From Phycicoccus avicenniae_A (GTDB lineage Bacteria; Actinomycetota; Actinomycetes; Actinomycetales; Dermatophilaceae), in NCBI RefSeq assembly GCF_050496545.1, contig NZ_JBNVZV010000006.1, positions 62,001 through 126,000 on the forward strand: a stretch of 64,000 nt of DNA, in the 5' to 3' direction. The translations under genes were made by a program, and so were the position numbers. The notes under the pieces are model-generated. The model was not told the origin of the DNA, made no database searches, and saw only the letters and a program-made list of their open reading frames with translations. How positions within the stretch are numbered: position 1 is the stretch's first letter; each line of letters starts with the position of its first letter. Positions 16,168 to 25,177 of this stretch are shown here, piece by piece.

Positions 16168-17931
16168 TCAGGGCGCGCGGCGCGCCTCGACCGGGCGGGT
16201 GGTGATCGACGGAGCGCCGACCGACCCGGGTCCGCCGTCGGCGGTGTGCACGACCCGCACCTCCAGCGGCAGGTCGGACACGATGTCGAGGACGCCGACG
16301 AGCAGCCCCTCGCCGTGCTCGACCGCCTCGTCGAGGGCGCAGCAGTCGTCCATCGTCGCGTGACCCGCGGGCAGCTCCAGCTTCGCGAACGGCTTGGCGG
16401 GCACCACGTCCGGCTCGCGGCCGACGGTCTTGCCGTCGAGGACGAGCGGCGCGAACCGCTTCTCGAGCGTCGCGGGGCAGGTCGAGGGGTTGTCGATGAG
16501 CACCGCGGTCGCGTACCGGCCGGGCACGACGGCGCACGGGCCGCTCCGGTCGTCGTGCCCCGTCTCCTTCTCGTCCCTGCGCGTGCCGCAGACGACCTCG
16601 ACGACGTAGTGGTACCGGCACCTCGGCACGACCACGCGGACCTTCTTGCTCGCGACGACCACGCCGTCGGCGACGACGTCGATCGTCCCCTCGAACTCCT
16701 GGTCCCGCTCGCCGCACGGCTTGGTGCCCACCCACACGACCTCGAAGGTCAGGACGTGGGTCTCGTCGCCGGCCAGCGGGCCGTACCCGCCTGCGGGAGT
16801 GATGCTCTCGACGAACTGCGCCGTGTCGCCGGTGGCCTCGAGGTGCACGTTGCCGGTGGCCTTGACGGCGGCGGCGATGAGCGCCGAGAGGGTGGTGACG
16901 ATGCTCCCCGCGTCGATGCCGCTGACGTGGACGCCACCCGGGGTGGCCGCGGTGATGCGGGTCGCCTGGCCGGGGCTGCCCGCGCCGGGACAGGTCGTGT
17001 AGTCGCCGGCGTCGGCCTGCGGGTCGCCGTCGAGGGCGTCCGGTGCGCCGGTCGTCGTGCTCACGGCGACCACGGTGATCCCGGCGCCGACGAGGTCCGC
17101 CGTGGCCGAGGCCTCGGTGATCGCGGCGGGCAGGCCGGTGAGGTCGGTGCAGATCGGGTCGTGGCCCGGGGCGTCCCCGAACCACACGACGATGCGCTTG
17201 CTGTCGGGACGCCAGCCGATGGTCGGGTTCGTCGCGAGCTCGTGGAGGGCGTAGAGCTGCCCCTCGGAGGTGTCGCCGCCCTCGTCGGCCGACCACGCGC
17301 CGATCGCCAGGCCGGCGGCGGTGTGGTCGGTGCTCGGGGCGAGCTGGTGCTGGAATGCGTAGGAGTTGGTCCCGGGCACGGGGAAGTCGCGGTAGTTGCC
17401 GACGCCCCAGGCGACGTCGAAGGCGGCGAGCGCGGGGTCGCCGAGGATGGCCCCGGCGCCGGCCTTCACGGCCTCGATGACCGGTCCCATGCTGCCGGTG
17501 GTGTCGGCGAGGAGGTAGACGTCGGCCTTCGGGGTGGTGCCGTTGGGCGGGACCGTGACGGTGATCGTCTCGCGGTGCCGCTCGCACCGGTCGAGGCGCC
17601 AGTCGTTGCGGGCCGGCTCGATGCGCACGGGCTCCCGGGGGTGGGCCGGGACGCCGACCACGGACGGGTCGAAGACCGGGGTGAACGGGTCGTGGCCGAG
17701 CGCGGCGGTGAGGTCGGCGAGCGGGGTGAGCGTGCCGTCCTCGGCGAGGACCACGCTCACGACGGCGTTCGGGTGGTCGGGGGAGACCGCGTGGTAGGCG
17801 GTGAGCACGGCCCCGGAGGCGAGCCGCGCCTGCGCGGTGGCCGCCAGGCGTGCGTCGCTGCCGAGGGCCGGTGCGAGGTGGTCGCGCACGGCGGCGGGCA
17901 GGCTGGGGGTCTTCCTCTTCTTCGTGGGCAT
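16168..17931 (-). CDS. Von Willebrand factor A domain protein
   Basis: 587 residues. After about 130 residues a VWA domain begins at ADVYLLADTTGSMGPVIEAV. The MIDAS is D-x-T-G-S, as in a subset of bacterial VWA proteins, and is followed by GVGNYRDFP and VVWFGDAPGHDP. The C-terminal third is beta-rich with clustered Cys (CGERDQEF, CRYHYVVEVVCGT, DDCCALDE), suggesting disulfides or metal binding. There is no clear signal peptide (start MPTKKRKTPSLP), so location is uncertain. Function unknown; likely adhesion or scaffolding. Confidence 0.82.
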   Translation of the reverse strand: MPTKKRKTPSLPAAVRDHLAPALGSDARLAATAQARLASGAVLTAYHAVSPDHPNAVVSVVLAEDGTLTPLADLTAALGHDPFTPVFDPSVVGVPAHPREPVRIEPARNDWRLDRCERHRETITVTVPPNGTTPKADVYLLADTTGSMGPVIEAVKAGAGAILGDPALAAFDVAWGVGNYRDFPVPGTNSYAFQHQLAPSTDHTAAGLAIGAWSADEGGDTSEGQLYALHELATNPTIGWRPDSKRIVVWFGDAPGHDPICTDLTGLPAAITEASATADLVGAGITVVAVSTTTGAPDALDGDPQADAGDYTTCPGAGSPGQATRITAATPGGVHVSGIDAGSIVTTLSALIAAAVKATGNVHLEATGDTAQFVESITPAGGYGPLAGDETHVLTFEVVWVGTKPCGERDQEFEGTIDVVADGVVVASKKVRVVVPRCRYHYVVEVVCGTRRDEKETGHDDRSGPCAVVPGRYATAVLIDNPSTCPATLEKRFAPLVLDGKTVGREPDVVPAKPFAKLELPAGHATMDDCCALDEAVEHGEGLLVGVLDIVSDLPLEVRVVHTADGGPGSVGAPSITTRPVEARRAP

Positions 17932-18037
17932 GACGGGTGTCGCTTCCGAGCGTGGCGGGCCGATCCCCAGTCCGTCTGGCCGCTCACCGGATGAGGAGCG
18001 GTCCCTGTTCGTGGTGATACCTCGCGGAGTTCCCGTG

Positions 18038-18043
18038 TAGCGT
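18038..18043 (+). promoter_or_regulatory. -10 box TAGCGT upstream of the 18095 gene
   Basis: TAGCGT within CGTGTAGCGTCTGG lies 51 nt before GTG 18095. The leader carries GGAGGG at 18081-18086. Confidence 0.4.
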
Positions 18044-18094
18044 CTGGCCGACCGCGTGGGACCGCCCGCCGCGGACCACAGGAGGGCCTGCGTC

Positions 18095-18436
18095 GTGCTG
18101 TCCCAGGAGCTCCACCCCGAACGGGGTGTCGCGCTCGCCGGGCTCATCGGCCTCGCCCTGTTCGGCGGCATCCTGCTGCTCTTCCTCGTGCCGTACGTCC
18201 GTGGCGTCCTCGCCGGGCTGCGCACCGGCGACTGGTGGACACCGTTCGACCGCCGACCCGACGGCCGCTGGGGCGTCCTTGCGGACTCCCGCTTCTTCGC
18301 GCTCTTCCGGGCCCCGGACGCCGAGGGCCGCACCACCGGCGGCCTGGTCACGCGGTGGGTCGTCTGGACGGTCGTCGTCCTCGGCCTCGCGTACTACCCG
18401 GCGACGCTGGTCGCCCTGGTGGTCGGCGCGTTCTGA
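18095..18436 (+). CDS. Small membrane protein, paralogue of 19173-19538
   Basis: 113 residues. There is one N-terminal membrane helix (ALAGLIGLALFGGILLLFLVPYV) and one C-terminal (WVVWTVVVLGLAYYPATLVALVV). Between them lies a polar segment RTGDWWTPFDRRPDGRWGVL and FFALFRAPDAEGRTTGGL. The same W-rich pattern occurs in the gene at 19173. GGAGGG is 8 nt before GTG 18095. No known family; divergent from the VWA gene. Confidence 0.72.
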   Translation: MLSQELHPERGVALAGLIGLALFGGILLLFLVPYVRGVLAGLRTGDWWTPFDRRPDGRWGVLADSRFFALFRAPDAEGRTTGGLVTRWVVWTVVVLGLAYYPATLVALVVGAF

Positions 18437-18466
18437 GCCGCTCGGCACATCCGGGCGGGCGCTCCG

Positions 18467-19138
18467 TCACTCGGTCGGGGTGCTCCGCAGCGCGCGCGGC
18501 GCGTTGAGGTCGAGGGCCACCGCCACGACCCGGATGACGAATACGAGCCCGACGCACAGCCACGCGGTGAGCGGCGAGAGCGCGCCGAGGTGGTGCAGCA
18601 GCACGACGAGCGCCGCTCCGGCGAGGGCGGGCACGGCGTAGAGCTCGCGCTGGAGCACCTCGGGCACCTGGCGGGCGAGCACGTCGCGCAGCACGCCGCC
18701 GCCCACGGCCGTGATGCCCCCGATGAGGGTCGCCGCGAGCGGGCCGGCCGACCGGTCGAGGGCCACGAGCGACCCGCTGACCGCGAACACCGCGAGCCCG
18801 GCGGCGTCGAGGAGACGGACGACGTGCGAGACCCGACGCCACCGCGCGTGCGGCCGTGCGGCGGAGGCGAGCTCCCACGTGCCGTGGAGGAGGAAGACCC
18901 CGAGACCGGCGGTCACCGCGGCCGCGAGCAGCCGCCAGTCGCTCACCGCCACCGGCGGGGTGATGCCGAGGAACAGGTCGCGGATGATGCCGCCGCCCAG
19001 CCCCGCGACCCACCCGAGCACGAGGATGCCGAAGAGGTCGAGCCCGCGCCGGACGGCCACGATGGCGCCGGAGAGGGCGAAGACGAGGACACCGACGACG
19101 TCGAGGACGGTCTGGAGCGACGCGGTGTCGGTGAGCAC
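18467..19138 (-). CDS. TRIC-type (UPF0126/YicG) membrane channel protein
   Basis: 223 residues, seven hydrophobic segments. It contains two copies of the family signature: LVFALSGAIVAVRRGLDLFGILVLG with GGGIIRDLF, then LAVFAVSGSLVALDRSAGPL with GGGVLRDVLA. Prokaryotic TRIC homologues form trimeric cation-selective channels. GTG 19138; the promoter would lie within the 34-bp gap shared with the divergent gene at 19173. Confidence 0.88.
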   Translation of the reverse strand: MLTDTASLQTVLDVVGVLVFALSGAIVAVRRGLDLFGILVLGWVAGLGGGIIRDLFLGITPPVAVSDWRLLAAAVTAGLGVFLLHGTWELASAARPHARWRRVSHVVRLLDAAGLAVFAVSGSLVALDRSAGPLAATLIGGITAVGGGVLRDVLARQVPEVLQRELYAVPALAGAALVVLLHHLGALSPLTAWLCVGLVFVIRVVAVALDLNAPRALRSTPTE

Positions 19139-19157
19139 GGGTCGATTCTCGCAGCGG

Positions 19158-19163
19158 TAGGCT
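19158..19163 (+). promoter_or_regulatory. -10 box TAGGCT, leaderless start at 19173
   Basis: TAGGCT ends 9 nt before GTG 19173; no Shine-Dalgarno is visible in the 34-bp divergent gap. Confidence 0.5.
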
Positions 19164-19172
19164 CCACGGCTC

Positions 19173-19538
19173 GTGGGGGACCAGACGATGCTGCGCGTGG
19201 CCCTCTGGGTCTTCCTCGTCGTCGTGTTCCTCGTCGCCGCGGGGCTCCTCGTCGGGTGCTGGTGGGTCATCGTGCGTCCCGTGGTGACCGAGGCCGTCCG
19301 GGCCCGCCGTGCGGGGGACTGGTGGCTCCCGTGGCTGCCCCGCGAGGACGGCGGCTGGGGGCCGCTGACCGCGAACCACTGGTGGTCGGCGATGCGGGCG
19401 GAGCAGCGGGGGAGCACGGCGGGTCTCGCCGTGCGCTGGGGCTTCTGGGTTCTCGAGGCCGTGGGCCTGACGTTCGGTCTCGGCTACGCGCTGTGGGGCC
19501 TGGCCCGCCTCCTCGTCCTGGGCGTCGGCGGGCTGTGA
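19173..19538 (+). CDS. Small membrane protein, paralogue of 18095-18436
   Basis: 121 residues. The N-terminal helix is ALWVFLVVVFLVAAGLLVGC and the C-terminal one GFWVLEAVGLTFGLGYALWG. The middle contains RAGDWWLPWLPREDGGWGPL, WWSAMRAEQRGSTAGLAVRW. This aligns with the 18095 protein: R-x-GDWW-x-P, DG-x-WG-x-L, and T-x-GL-x-x-RW-x-x-W. The two genes flank the TRIC gene, so they look like a duplicated pair. Function unknown. Confidence 0.72.
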   Translation: MGDQTMLRVALWVFLVVVFLVAAGLLVGCWWVIVRPVVTEAVRARRAGDWWLPWLPREDGGWGPLTANHWWSAMRAEQRGSTAGLAVRWGFWVLEAVGLTFGLGYALWGLARLLVLGVGGL

Positions 19539-19580
19539 CCGGCGGCCCGACCGCCGCGTGGGGCGCGGTCGGCACCCCCA

Positions 19581-19586
19581 TAGACT
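19581..19586 (+). promoter_or_regulatory. -10 box TAGACT of the gatCAB operon
   Basis: TAGACT ends 7 nt before ATG 19594, consistent with a leaderless gatC message. Confidence 0.55.
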
Positions 19587-19593
19587 GACCGCC

Positions 19594-19890
19594 ATGGCCG
19601 ACCTGACCCGCGACGACGTCGCCCACCTCGCCGGGCTCGCCCGCATCGACCTCTCGGACGCCGAGCTCGACCGGATGGTCGGCGAGCTCGCCGTCATCCT
19701 CGAGTCGGTGGCCACGGTCCAGCAGGCCCCCATCGCCGACGTCGAGCCGATGAGCCACCCGATGCCGCTCGTCAACGTCACCCGCCCCGACGTCGTGCGC
19801 CCGTCGCTGACCCCCGAGGAGGCGCTGTCCGGCGCCCCGGAGTCCGAGCAGCAGCGCTTCAGCGTCCCCCGCATCCTGGACGAGGAGTGA
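19594..19890 (+). CDS. gatC: Asp-tRNA(Asn)/Glu-tRNA(Gln) amidotransferase subunit C
   Basis: 98 residues, full GatC length: LTRDDVAHLAGLARIDLSD at the start and a C-terminal FSVPRILDEE. GatC stabilises the GatA-GatB interface in the complex that amidates misacylated Glu-tRNA(Gln) (and often Asp-tRNA(Asn)). First gene of gatC-gatA-gatB, with gatA starting within 10 bp. Confidence 0.96.
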   Translation: MADLTRDDVAHLAGLARIDLSDAELDRMVGELAVILESVATVQQAPIADVEPMSHPMPLVNVTRPDVVRPSLTPEEALSGAPESEQQRFSVPRILDEE

Positions 19891-19898
19891 GTGCCCAC

Positions 19899-21416
19899 GT
19901 GAGCACCGACCTGACCCGCGCCACCGCCGCCGAGCTCGCCGACCTCCTCGGCGCCGGCTCGGTCTCCTCCCGCGAGGTGACCCGCGCCCTCCTCGACCGC
20001 ACCGCGGCCGTCGACGGCGCCGTGCACTCCTACCTCCACGTCGACGAGGACGGCGCGCTCGCCGCCGCCGACGACGTCGACCGCCGGCGCACGGCGGGGG
20101 AGAGCCTCCACGCGCTCGCCGGTGTGCCGATCGCCGTCAAGGACGTCATGGCCACCCGCGGCCTGCCGACCACGTGCGGCTCGCGCATCCTCGAGGGCTG
20201 GGTGCCCCCGTACGACGCCACGCTCGTGGCCCGGCTGCGCGCGGCCGGGATGCCGATCCTCGGCAAGACGAACATGGACGAGTTCGCGATGGGCTCCTCC
20301 ACCGAGCACAGCGCGTACGGCCCGAGCCGCAACCCGTGGGACCTCGACCGGATCCCCGGCGGCTCCGGCGGCGGCTCGTCCTCGGTCGTGGCCTCGTTCC
20401 AGGCGCCGCTGGCCATCGGCACCGACACCGGCGGCTCGATCCGCCAGCCGGCGGCCGTCACCGGCACGGTCGGCACCAAGCCCACCTACGGCGGGGTCTC
20501 GCGCTACGGGCTCGTGGCCCTCGCCTCCTCGCTCGACCAGGCGGGCCCGTGCTCGCGCACCGTCCTCGACTCCGCGCTGCTCCACGAGGTCATCGCCGGG
20601 CACGACCCGCTCGACTCCACCTCGGTCGACGCGCCGGTGCCGCCGGTCGTCGAGGCCGCCCGCCGGGCCGACGTCTCCGGGATGCGCATCGGCATCGTCC
20701 GCGAGCTGACCGGCGAGGGCTTCCAGGCCGGCGTGCAGGCGCGCTTCGACGAGGCCGTCCAGCACCTCGTCGACGCCGGGGCCGAGGTCGTCGAGGTCTC
20801 CTGCCCCTCGTTCACCTACGCGCTCGCCGCGTACTACCTCATCCTCCCGAGCGAGGCGTCGAGCAACCTCGCGAAGTTCGACGCCATGCGCTACGGCCTG
20901 CGGGTCGCCCCCGACGGCCTCGACGCCCCCAGCGCCGAGCAGGTCATGGCGGCCACCCGCGACGCCGGCTTCGGCGACGAGGTCAAGCGCCGCATCATCC
21001 TGGGCACGTACGCCCTCTCCAGCGGCTACTACGACGCCTACTACGGGTCGGCGCAGAAGGTGCGGCGGCTCATCGCGAACGACTTCGCGTCCGCGTTCGA
21101 GACCGCCGACGTCCTCGTCAGCCCCACCGCGCCGACCACGGCGTTCCGCCTCGGGGACAAGCTCGACGACCCGATGGCCATGTACCTCAACGACATCGCC
21201 ACCATCCCGGCCAACCTCGCGGGCATCCCCGGCCTGTCGCTGCCCAGCGGCCTCGCCGACGAGGACGGCCTGCCGGCCGGCTTCCAGGTGCTGGCCCCCG
21301 CGATGGCCGACGACCGTCTCTACTCGGTGGGTGCCGCCCTCGAGGCCCGGCTCGCCGCGGCCTGGGGAGGCCCCCTCCTGGACCGCGCCCCCGACCTCAC
21401 GGAGGTGTCCCGATGA
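19899..21416 (+). CDS. gatA: Asp-tRNA(Asn)/Glu-tRNA(Gln) amidotransferase subunit A
   Basis: 505 residues, amidase-signature family. The Ser-cisSer-Lys triad is present: Lys81 (AVKDVMATRG), Ser156 (PGGSGGGSS) and Ser180 (GTDTGGSIRQPAA). It liberates ammonia from glutamine and passes it to GatB. The start is ambiguous: GTG 19887 overlaps the gatC stop (GTGA), while GTG 19899 has GAGGAG 11 nt upstream and is preferred. Confidence 0.96.
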   Translation: MSTDLTRATAAELADLLGAGSVSSREVTRALLDRTAAVDGAVHSYLHVDEDGALAAADDVDRRRTAGESLHALAGVPIAVKDVMATRGLPTTCGSRILEGWVPPYDATLVARLRAAGMPILGKTNMDEFAMGSSTEHSAYGPSRNPWDLDRIPGGSGGGSSSVVASFQAPLAIGTDTGGSIRQPAAVTGTVGTKPTYGGVSRYGLVALASSLDQAGPCSRTVLDSALLHEVIAGHDPLDSTSVDAPVPPVVEAARRADVSGMRIGIVRELTGEGFQAGVQARFDEAVQHLVDAGAEVVEVSCPSFTYALAAYYLILPSEASSNLAKFDAMRYGLRVAPDGLDAPSAEQVMAATRDAGFGDEVKRRIILGTYALSSGYYDAYYGSAQKVRRLIANDFASAFETADVLVSPTAPTTAFRLGDKLDDPMAMYLNDIATIPANLAGIPGLSLPSGLADEDGLPAGFQVLAPAMADDRLYSVGAALEARLAAAWGGPLLDRAPDLTEVSR

Positions 21417-22939
21417 CCGCCACGACCGGCGAGCCGACGCTCTCCTTCGACGAGGCGCTCGCGACCTTCGACCCCGTCATGGGGCTCGAGGTGCACGTCG
21501 AGCTCGGCACGAACACCAAGATGTTCTGTGGCTGCCCGACCGCCTTCGGCGCCGAGCCGAACACCCAGACCTGTCCCGTGTGCCTCGGCCTGCCGGGTGC
21601 GCTGCCCGTGGTGAACGCCGTCGCCGTCGAGTCGGCCATCCGGATCGGGTTGGCGCTCAACTGTTCCATCGCCGAGTGGTGCCGCTTCGCGCGGAAGAAC
21701 TACTTCTACCCGGACATGCCGAAGAACTTCCAGACCTCGCAGTACGACGAGCCGATCGCCTTCGACGGGTACCTCGACGTCGAGCTCGAGGACGGCACCA
21801 CGTACCGGGTCGAGATCGAGCGCGCCCACATGGAGGAGGACACCGGCAAGTCGCTGCACGTGGGCGGTGCGACCGGTCGCATCCACGGCGCCACGCACAG
21901 CCTGGTCGACTACAACCGCGCCGGCATCCCGCTCATCGAGATCGTCACCAAGCCGATGACGGGTGCGGGGGAGCGGGCGCCCGAGGTCGCGAAGGCGTAC
22001 GTCGCGACGCTGCGCGACCTGCTCAAGGCGATGGACGTCTCCGACGTGAAGATGGAGCAGGGCTCGATGCGCTGCGACGTCAACCTCTCGCTGATGCGTA
22101 AGGACGCCGACGTCTTCGGCACGCGCACCGAGACCAAGAACGTCAACTCGCTGCGCTCGGTCGAGCGGGCCGTGCGCTACGAGATCGGCCGCCACGCAGC
22201 GGTTCTCACCGGTGGCGGCTCCATCACCCAGGAGACGCGGCACTGGCACGAGGACACCGGTATCACCACGTCGGGTCGCGTGAAGTCCGACGCCGAGGAC
22301 TACCGGTACTTCCCCGAGCCCGACCTCGTCCCCGTCGCGCCGTCCCGCGAGAGCGTCGAGGCGCTGCGGGCCACGCTGCCCGAGCCGCCCGCGGCCCGGC
22401 GCAAGCGGCTGCAGGGCGAGTGGGGCTTCGCCGACCTCGAGATGCGCGACGTCGTGAACGCCGGGCTCGTCGAGCTGGTCGAGGAGACGGTCGCCGCCGG
22501 TGCCTCGCCGGCCGCGGCCCGCAAGTGGTGGTCCGGTGAGATCGCCCGGCGTGCGAACGCCGAGGGCGTCGACGTCCCGGCGTACGCGGCCTCGCTCGGC
22601 GTCACGCCGGCGCACGTCGTCGAGCTCGAGTCGCTCGTCACCGGTGGCCGGCTCAACGACTCGATGGCCCGGCAGGCGTGGGAGGGCGTCCTCGACGGCG
22701 AGGGCACCCCGACCGCCGTCGCCGACGCGCGCGGGCTCGAGCTCGTCCAGGACACCGGGGCCCTCGAGGCCGCGGTCGACGCGGTCATCGCGGCCAACCC
22801 GGACGTCGCCGACAAGATCCGCGACGGCAAGGTCCAGGCCGTCGGGGCGCTCATCGGGCAGGTCATGCGCGAGATGAAGGGCCAGGCCGACGCCGCCGCG
22901 GCCCGGCAGATCATCCTCGAGCGGCTCGGCCAGGCCTGA
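21413..22939 (+). CDS. gatB: Asp-tRNA(Asn)/Glu-tRNA(Gln) amidotransferase subunit B
   Basis: 508 residues. GatB signature GLEVHVELGTNTKMFCGC, with CPVCLGLPGALPVVN (zinc-site Cys) and KNYFYPDMPKNFQTSQYDEP. The C-terminal YqeY-like tRNA-binding tail is LIGQVMREMKGQADAAAARQ. It phosphorylates the misacylated tRNA and transfers ammonia. ATG overlaps the gatA stop (ATGA), with GGAGGTG just before. Its 3' end overlaps the convergent phosphatase gene by 29 bp. Confidence 0.97.
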   Translation: MTATTGEPTLSFDEALATFDPVMGLEVHVELGTNTKMFCGCPTAFGAEPNTQTCPVCLGLPGALPVVNAVAVESAIRIGLALNCSIAEWCRFARKNYFYPDMPKNFQTSQYDEPIAFDGYLDVELEDGTTYRVEIERAHMEEDTGKSLHVGGATGRIHGATHSLVDYNRAGIPLIEIVTKPMTGAGERAPEVAKAYVATLRDLLKAMDVSDVKMEQGSMRCDVNLSLMRKDADVFGTRTETKNVNSLRSVERAVRYEIGRHAAVLTGGGSITQETRHWHEDTGITTSGRVKSDAEDYRYFPEPDLVPVAPSRESVEALRATLPEPPAARRKRLQGEWGFADLEMRDVVNAGLVELVEETVAAGASPAAARKWWSGEIARRANAEGVDVPAYAASLGVTPAHVVELESLVTGGRLNDSMARQAWEGVLDGEGTPTAVADARGLELVQDTGALEAAVDAVIAANPDVADKIRDGKVQAVGALIGQVMREMKGQADAAAARQIILERLGQA

Positions 22940-23531
22940 GCGTCGGGAGGCGGCGCCAGCCGTCCTCGTCGGACTCGAGCACGAGGTGCCCGCCCCCGGG
23001 CAGGACGAGGTCGTGCGCGCGCGCCCGCGGTGCCCCGACCAGCTCGGGGACGGTGGCCATCACCGCGCCGCCGTGCGAGACCACGAGCACCGTCTCGCCG
23101 CGGTGGGCGTCGGCCACCTCCTCCAGGACCGTCCGGACCCGTGCCACGACGTCGGCGATGCGCTCGCCGCCGGGGATCCGGGCCGAGTCGTCGCCGGCCA
23201 CCCACGCCGCGAACACCGGCCCGATGCTGTCCGCCTCGTCGGCGTCGGTGCCGGCGATCGCCCCGACGCCGTACTCGCGCAGGCCTTCCCGCACGACGAC
23301 GTCGACGCCGAGCACGCCGGCGGCGATCTCGGCGGTCTGCACGGCACGGGACAGCGGGCTGCACCAGACCCGCGCGACGTTCTCGTCGCGCAGCGCCTCC
23401 CCGAGCGCGCGCGCCTGCTGCCGCCCGACGACGGTGAGGCATCCGCCGTCGTCGGTGGTCAGGCCGGTCTCGTACTCGGCCTCACCGTGGCGGGCGAGGA
23501 CGACCCGCGCGGGACAGTGCAGGTCAGCCAC
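22911..23531 (-). CDS. Histidine phosphatase (phosphoglycerate-mutase-like)
   Basis: 206 residues. Catalytic RHG is in VVLARHGEAEYET. The second-half His is in LVVSHGGAVMATVPELVG, and WCSPLSRAVQTAEIAAG matches the family. Such proteins are phosphatases on small phospho-metabolites; the substrate is unknown. GTG 23531 is chosen for GGAGAGG about 7 nt upstream; GTG 23576 would add 15 residues without a ribosome site. It overlaps gatB tail-to-tail. Confidence 0.88.
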   Translation of the reverse strand: MADLHCPARVVLARHGEAEYETGLTTDDGGCLTVVGRQQARALGEALRDENVARVWCSPLSRAVQTAEIAAGVLGVDVVVREGLREYGVGAIAGTDADEADSIGPVFAAWVAGDDSARIPGGERIADVVARVRTVLEEVADAHRGETVLVVSHGGAVMATVPELVGAPRARAHDLVLPGGGHLVLESDEDGWRRLPTLRPGRAARG

Positions 23532-23653
23532 GGTGCCCGCCTCTCCGTCGTCCTCGTCGGGGTCCCAGCGAACCACGTCGGCCCCGGGTCCGGCGAGGTC
23601 CGGTGCGTCACGGCCGGGATGACCGGGGGATCGGCAGGGTGGATGATCGGGGC

Positions 23654-24184
23654 ATGACCCGCGCAGCCCGAGACCGGACCCTGATCCTCCTGCGGCACGC
23701 GAAGGCCGAGCAGACCCTCGGGATGCCCGACCACGACCGCGAGCTGACCAAGCGTGGGCGCCGGGACGCCGCGGCGGCCGGCCGCTGGCTGCACGAGCAC
23801 GGCATCGGGGTCGACGAGGTGCTGTGCAGCACGGCGGAGCGGACCCGCCAGACCTGCGAGGAGGTCTGGCGCGCCGGCTGCCCCGAGGCCGACGTCCACC
23901 ACGACCGCCGCATCTACAACGCCTCCGCCGAGGCGCTGCTCGCCGTCGTGCGCGAGGCGGACGACGACGCCGACGTCGTGATGCTCGTGGGTCACGCGCC
24001 CGGCGTGCCGGCGCTCACCGAGTTGCTCGCCGACGGCGAGGGCAGCACCGAGGGCCACCACGCGCTCGCGCAGGGCTTCCCCACGTGCGGCCTGGCCGTC
24101 CTGCACTACGCGGGGCGGTGGGCCGACCTCGAGGTCGGGGACGCCTCGCTCGAGCGCTTCCACGTGGCCCGCGACGAGGCCTGA
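23654..24184 (+). CDS. SixA-like histidine phosphatase
   Basis: 176 residues. RHAK motif in LILLRHAKAEQTLGMPDHDRELTKRG; CSTAERTRQTCEEVW; second His in VVMLVGHAPGVPALTELL. The RHAKAE form and short length match the SixA branch, named for a phosphohistidine phosphatase; many actinobacterial members are uncharacterised. It is divergent from, and separated by about 120 bp from, another histidine phosphatase. Confidence 0.88.
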   Translation: MTRAARDRTLILLRHAKAEQTLGMPDHDRELTKRGRRDAAAAGRWLHEHGIGVDEVLCSTAERTRQTCEEVWRAGCPEADVHHDRRIYNASAEALLAVVREADDDADVVMLVGHAPGVPALTELLADGEGSTEGHHALAQGFPTCGLAVLHYAGRWADLEVGDASLERFHVARDEA

Positions 24185-24193
24185 GCTGCCCGC

Positions 24194-25177
24194 TCAGGGC
24201 TCCAGGCCGGTGGCGCCGGCCACCCACGCCCAGTAGCGCACGCGGTCGGCGAGGGCCGGTGCGGTGGAGGGCAGCACGCTCGTGGGCCGGGGACGGCGGT
24301 CGTGCCAGAAGCGGCCCGGCTGGGGCGCCGGCTCGGCCGCGACCACCCACACCGTGGTGTCCGCCCCCGCGGCGTCCGAGCGCAGGACCGGGCGCAGCGC
24401 CTTCGAGAACGCCGGCAGCGACGTGTCGAGCCCCGGTGTGCGCGCCCACCCGGGATGGGTGGCGTGCACGGTGACGCCCCGGGGCGCCCACCGCTCGGAC
24501 AGCACGGGCAGCAGCTCGACCTGGCCGCGCTTGCTACGGGCGTAGGCGACCGAGCCGCTGGACCGCTCGTGGCGGTACTCGGGGTCGTCGGCCGGCAGGG
24601 CCTGCGTGTACATGCCACCGGACGTGACCAGCACGACCCGGCCGGCGTCCGCGGCCAGCGACGGCAGCAGCAGCTCGGTCATCAGGACGGGCCCGAGGAC
24701 GTGCAGGGCCTGGGTCAGCTCGTGGCCCTGCGCCGACTCGGTGCGCTCGGCCGGCAGCGCGCCGGCGTTGTGGACCAGGCCCCGCAGCGGCAGGTCGGCG
24801 GCGAGGAAGCGGCCCGCGAAGGTGCGGACGGAGTCGAGGTCGGAGGTGTCGCACCACCACACGCGGGCGGCACCCTCGCGGCCGACGGCGGCGTCCACCT
24901 CGGCCGCCACCGTCTCGCCCCGGGCGGTGTCGCGGACGACGAGGTGCACGGTGGCGCCGAGGGCGGCGAGGTCGAGGGCGGTCCGCCGGCCGAGGCCCGA
25001 GGTGGCGCCGGTGACGGCCACGTGCCGCCCGGCGAGCGCGCCGGGCCGGGGGTCGGCCGGCCAGCCGGGGAGCCGTCGGCGCACGCCGAGCCCCAGGGCG
25101 GTGAAGCCGGGCACGACGGTGCGGTCGAGGGCGACGTCGACGACGCGCGAGAGCGCATGGGGGAGAGGGGCGCCCAT
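24194..25177 (-). CDS. SDR-family oxidoreductase (extended N-terminus)
   Basis: 327 residues. After about 45 residues comes HVAVTGATSGLGRRTALDLAALG (cofactor turn), then LVHNAGALPAER and LVTSGGMYTQ. The catalytic pair is VAYARSKRGQ (Tyr, Lys). It resembles DHRS12-type dehydrogenases of unknown substrate. ATG 25177 overlaps the marR stop (TGATG), so the two are translationally coupled and share one promoter next to the MarR operator. Confidence 0.88.
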   Translation of the reverse strand: MGAPLPHALSRVVDVALDRTVVPGFTALGLGVRRRLPGWPADPRPGALAGRHVAVTGATSGLGRRTALDLAALGATVHLVVRDTARGETVAAEVDAAVGREGAARVWWCDTSDLDSVRTFAGRFLAADLPLRGLVHNAGALPAERTESAQGHELTQALHVLGPVLMTELLLPSLAADAGRVVLVTSGGMYTQALPADDPEYRHERSSGSVAYARSKRGQVELLPVLSERWAPRGVTVHATHPGWARTPGLDTSLPAFSKALRPVLRSDAAGADTTVWVVAAEPAPQPGRFWHDRRPRPTSVLPSTAPALADRVRYWAWVAGATGLEP

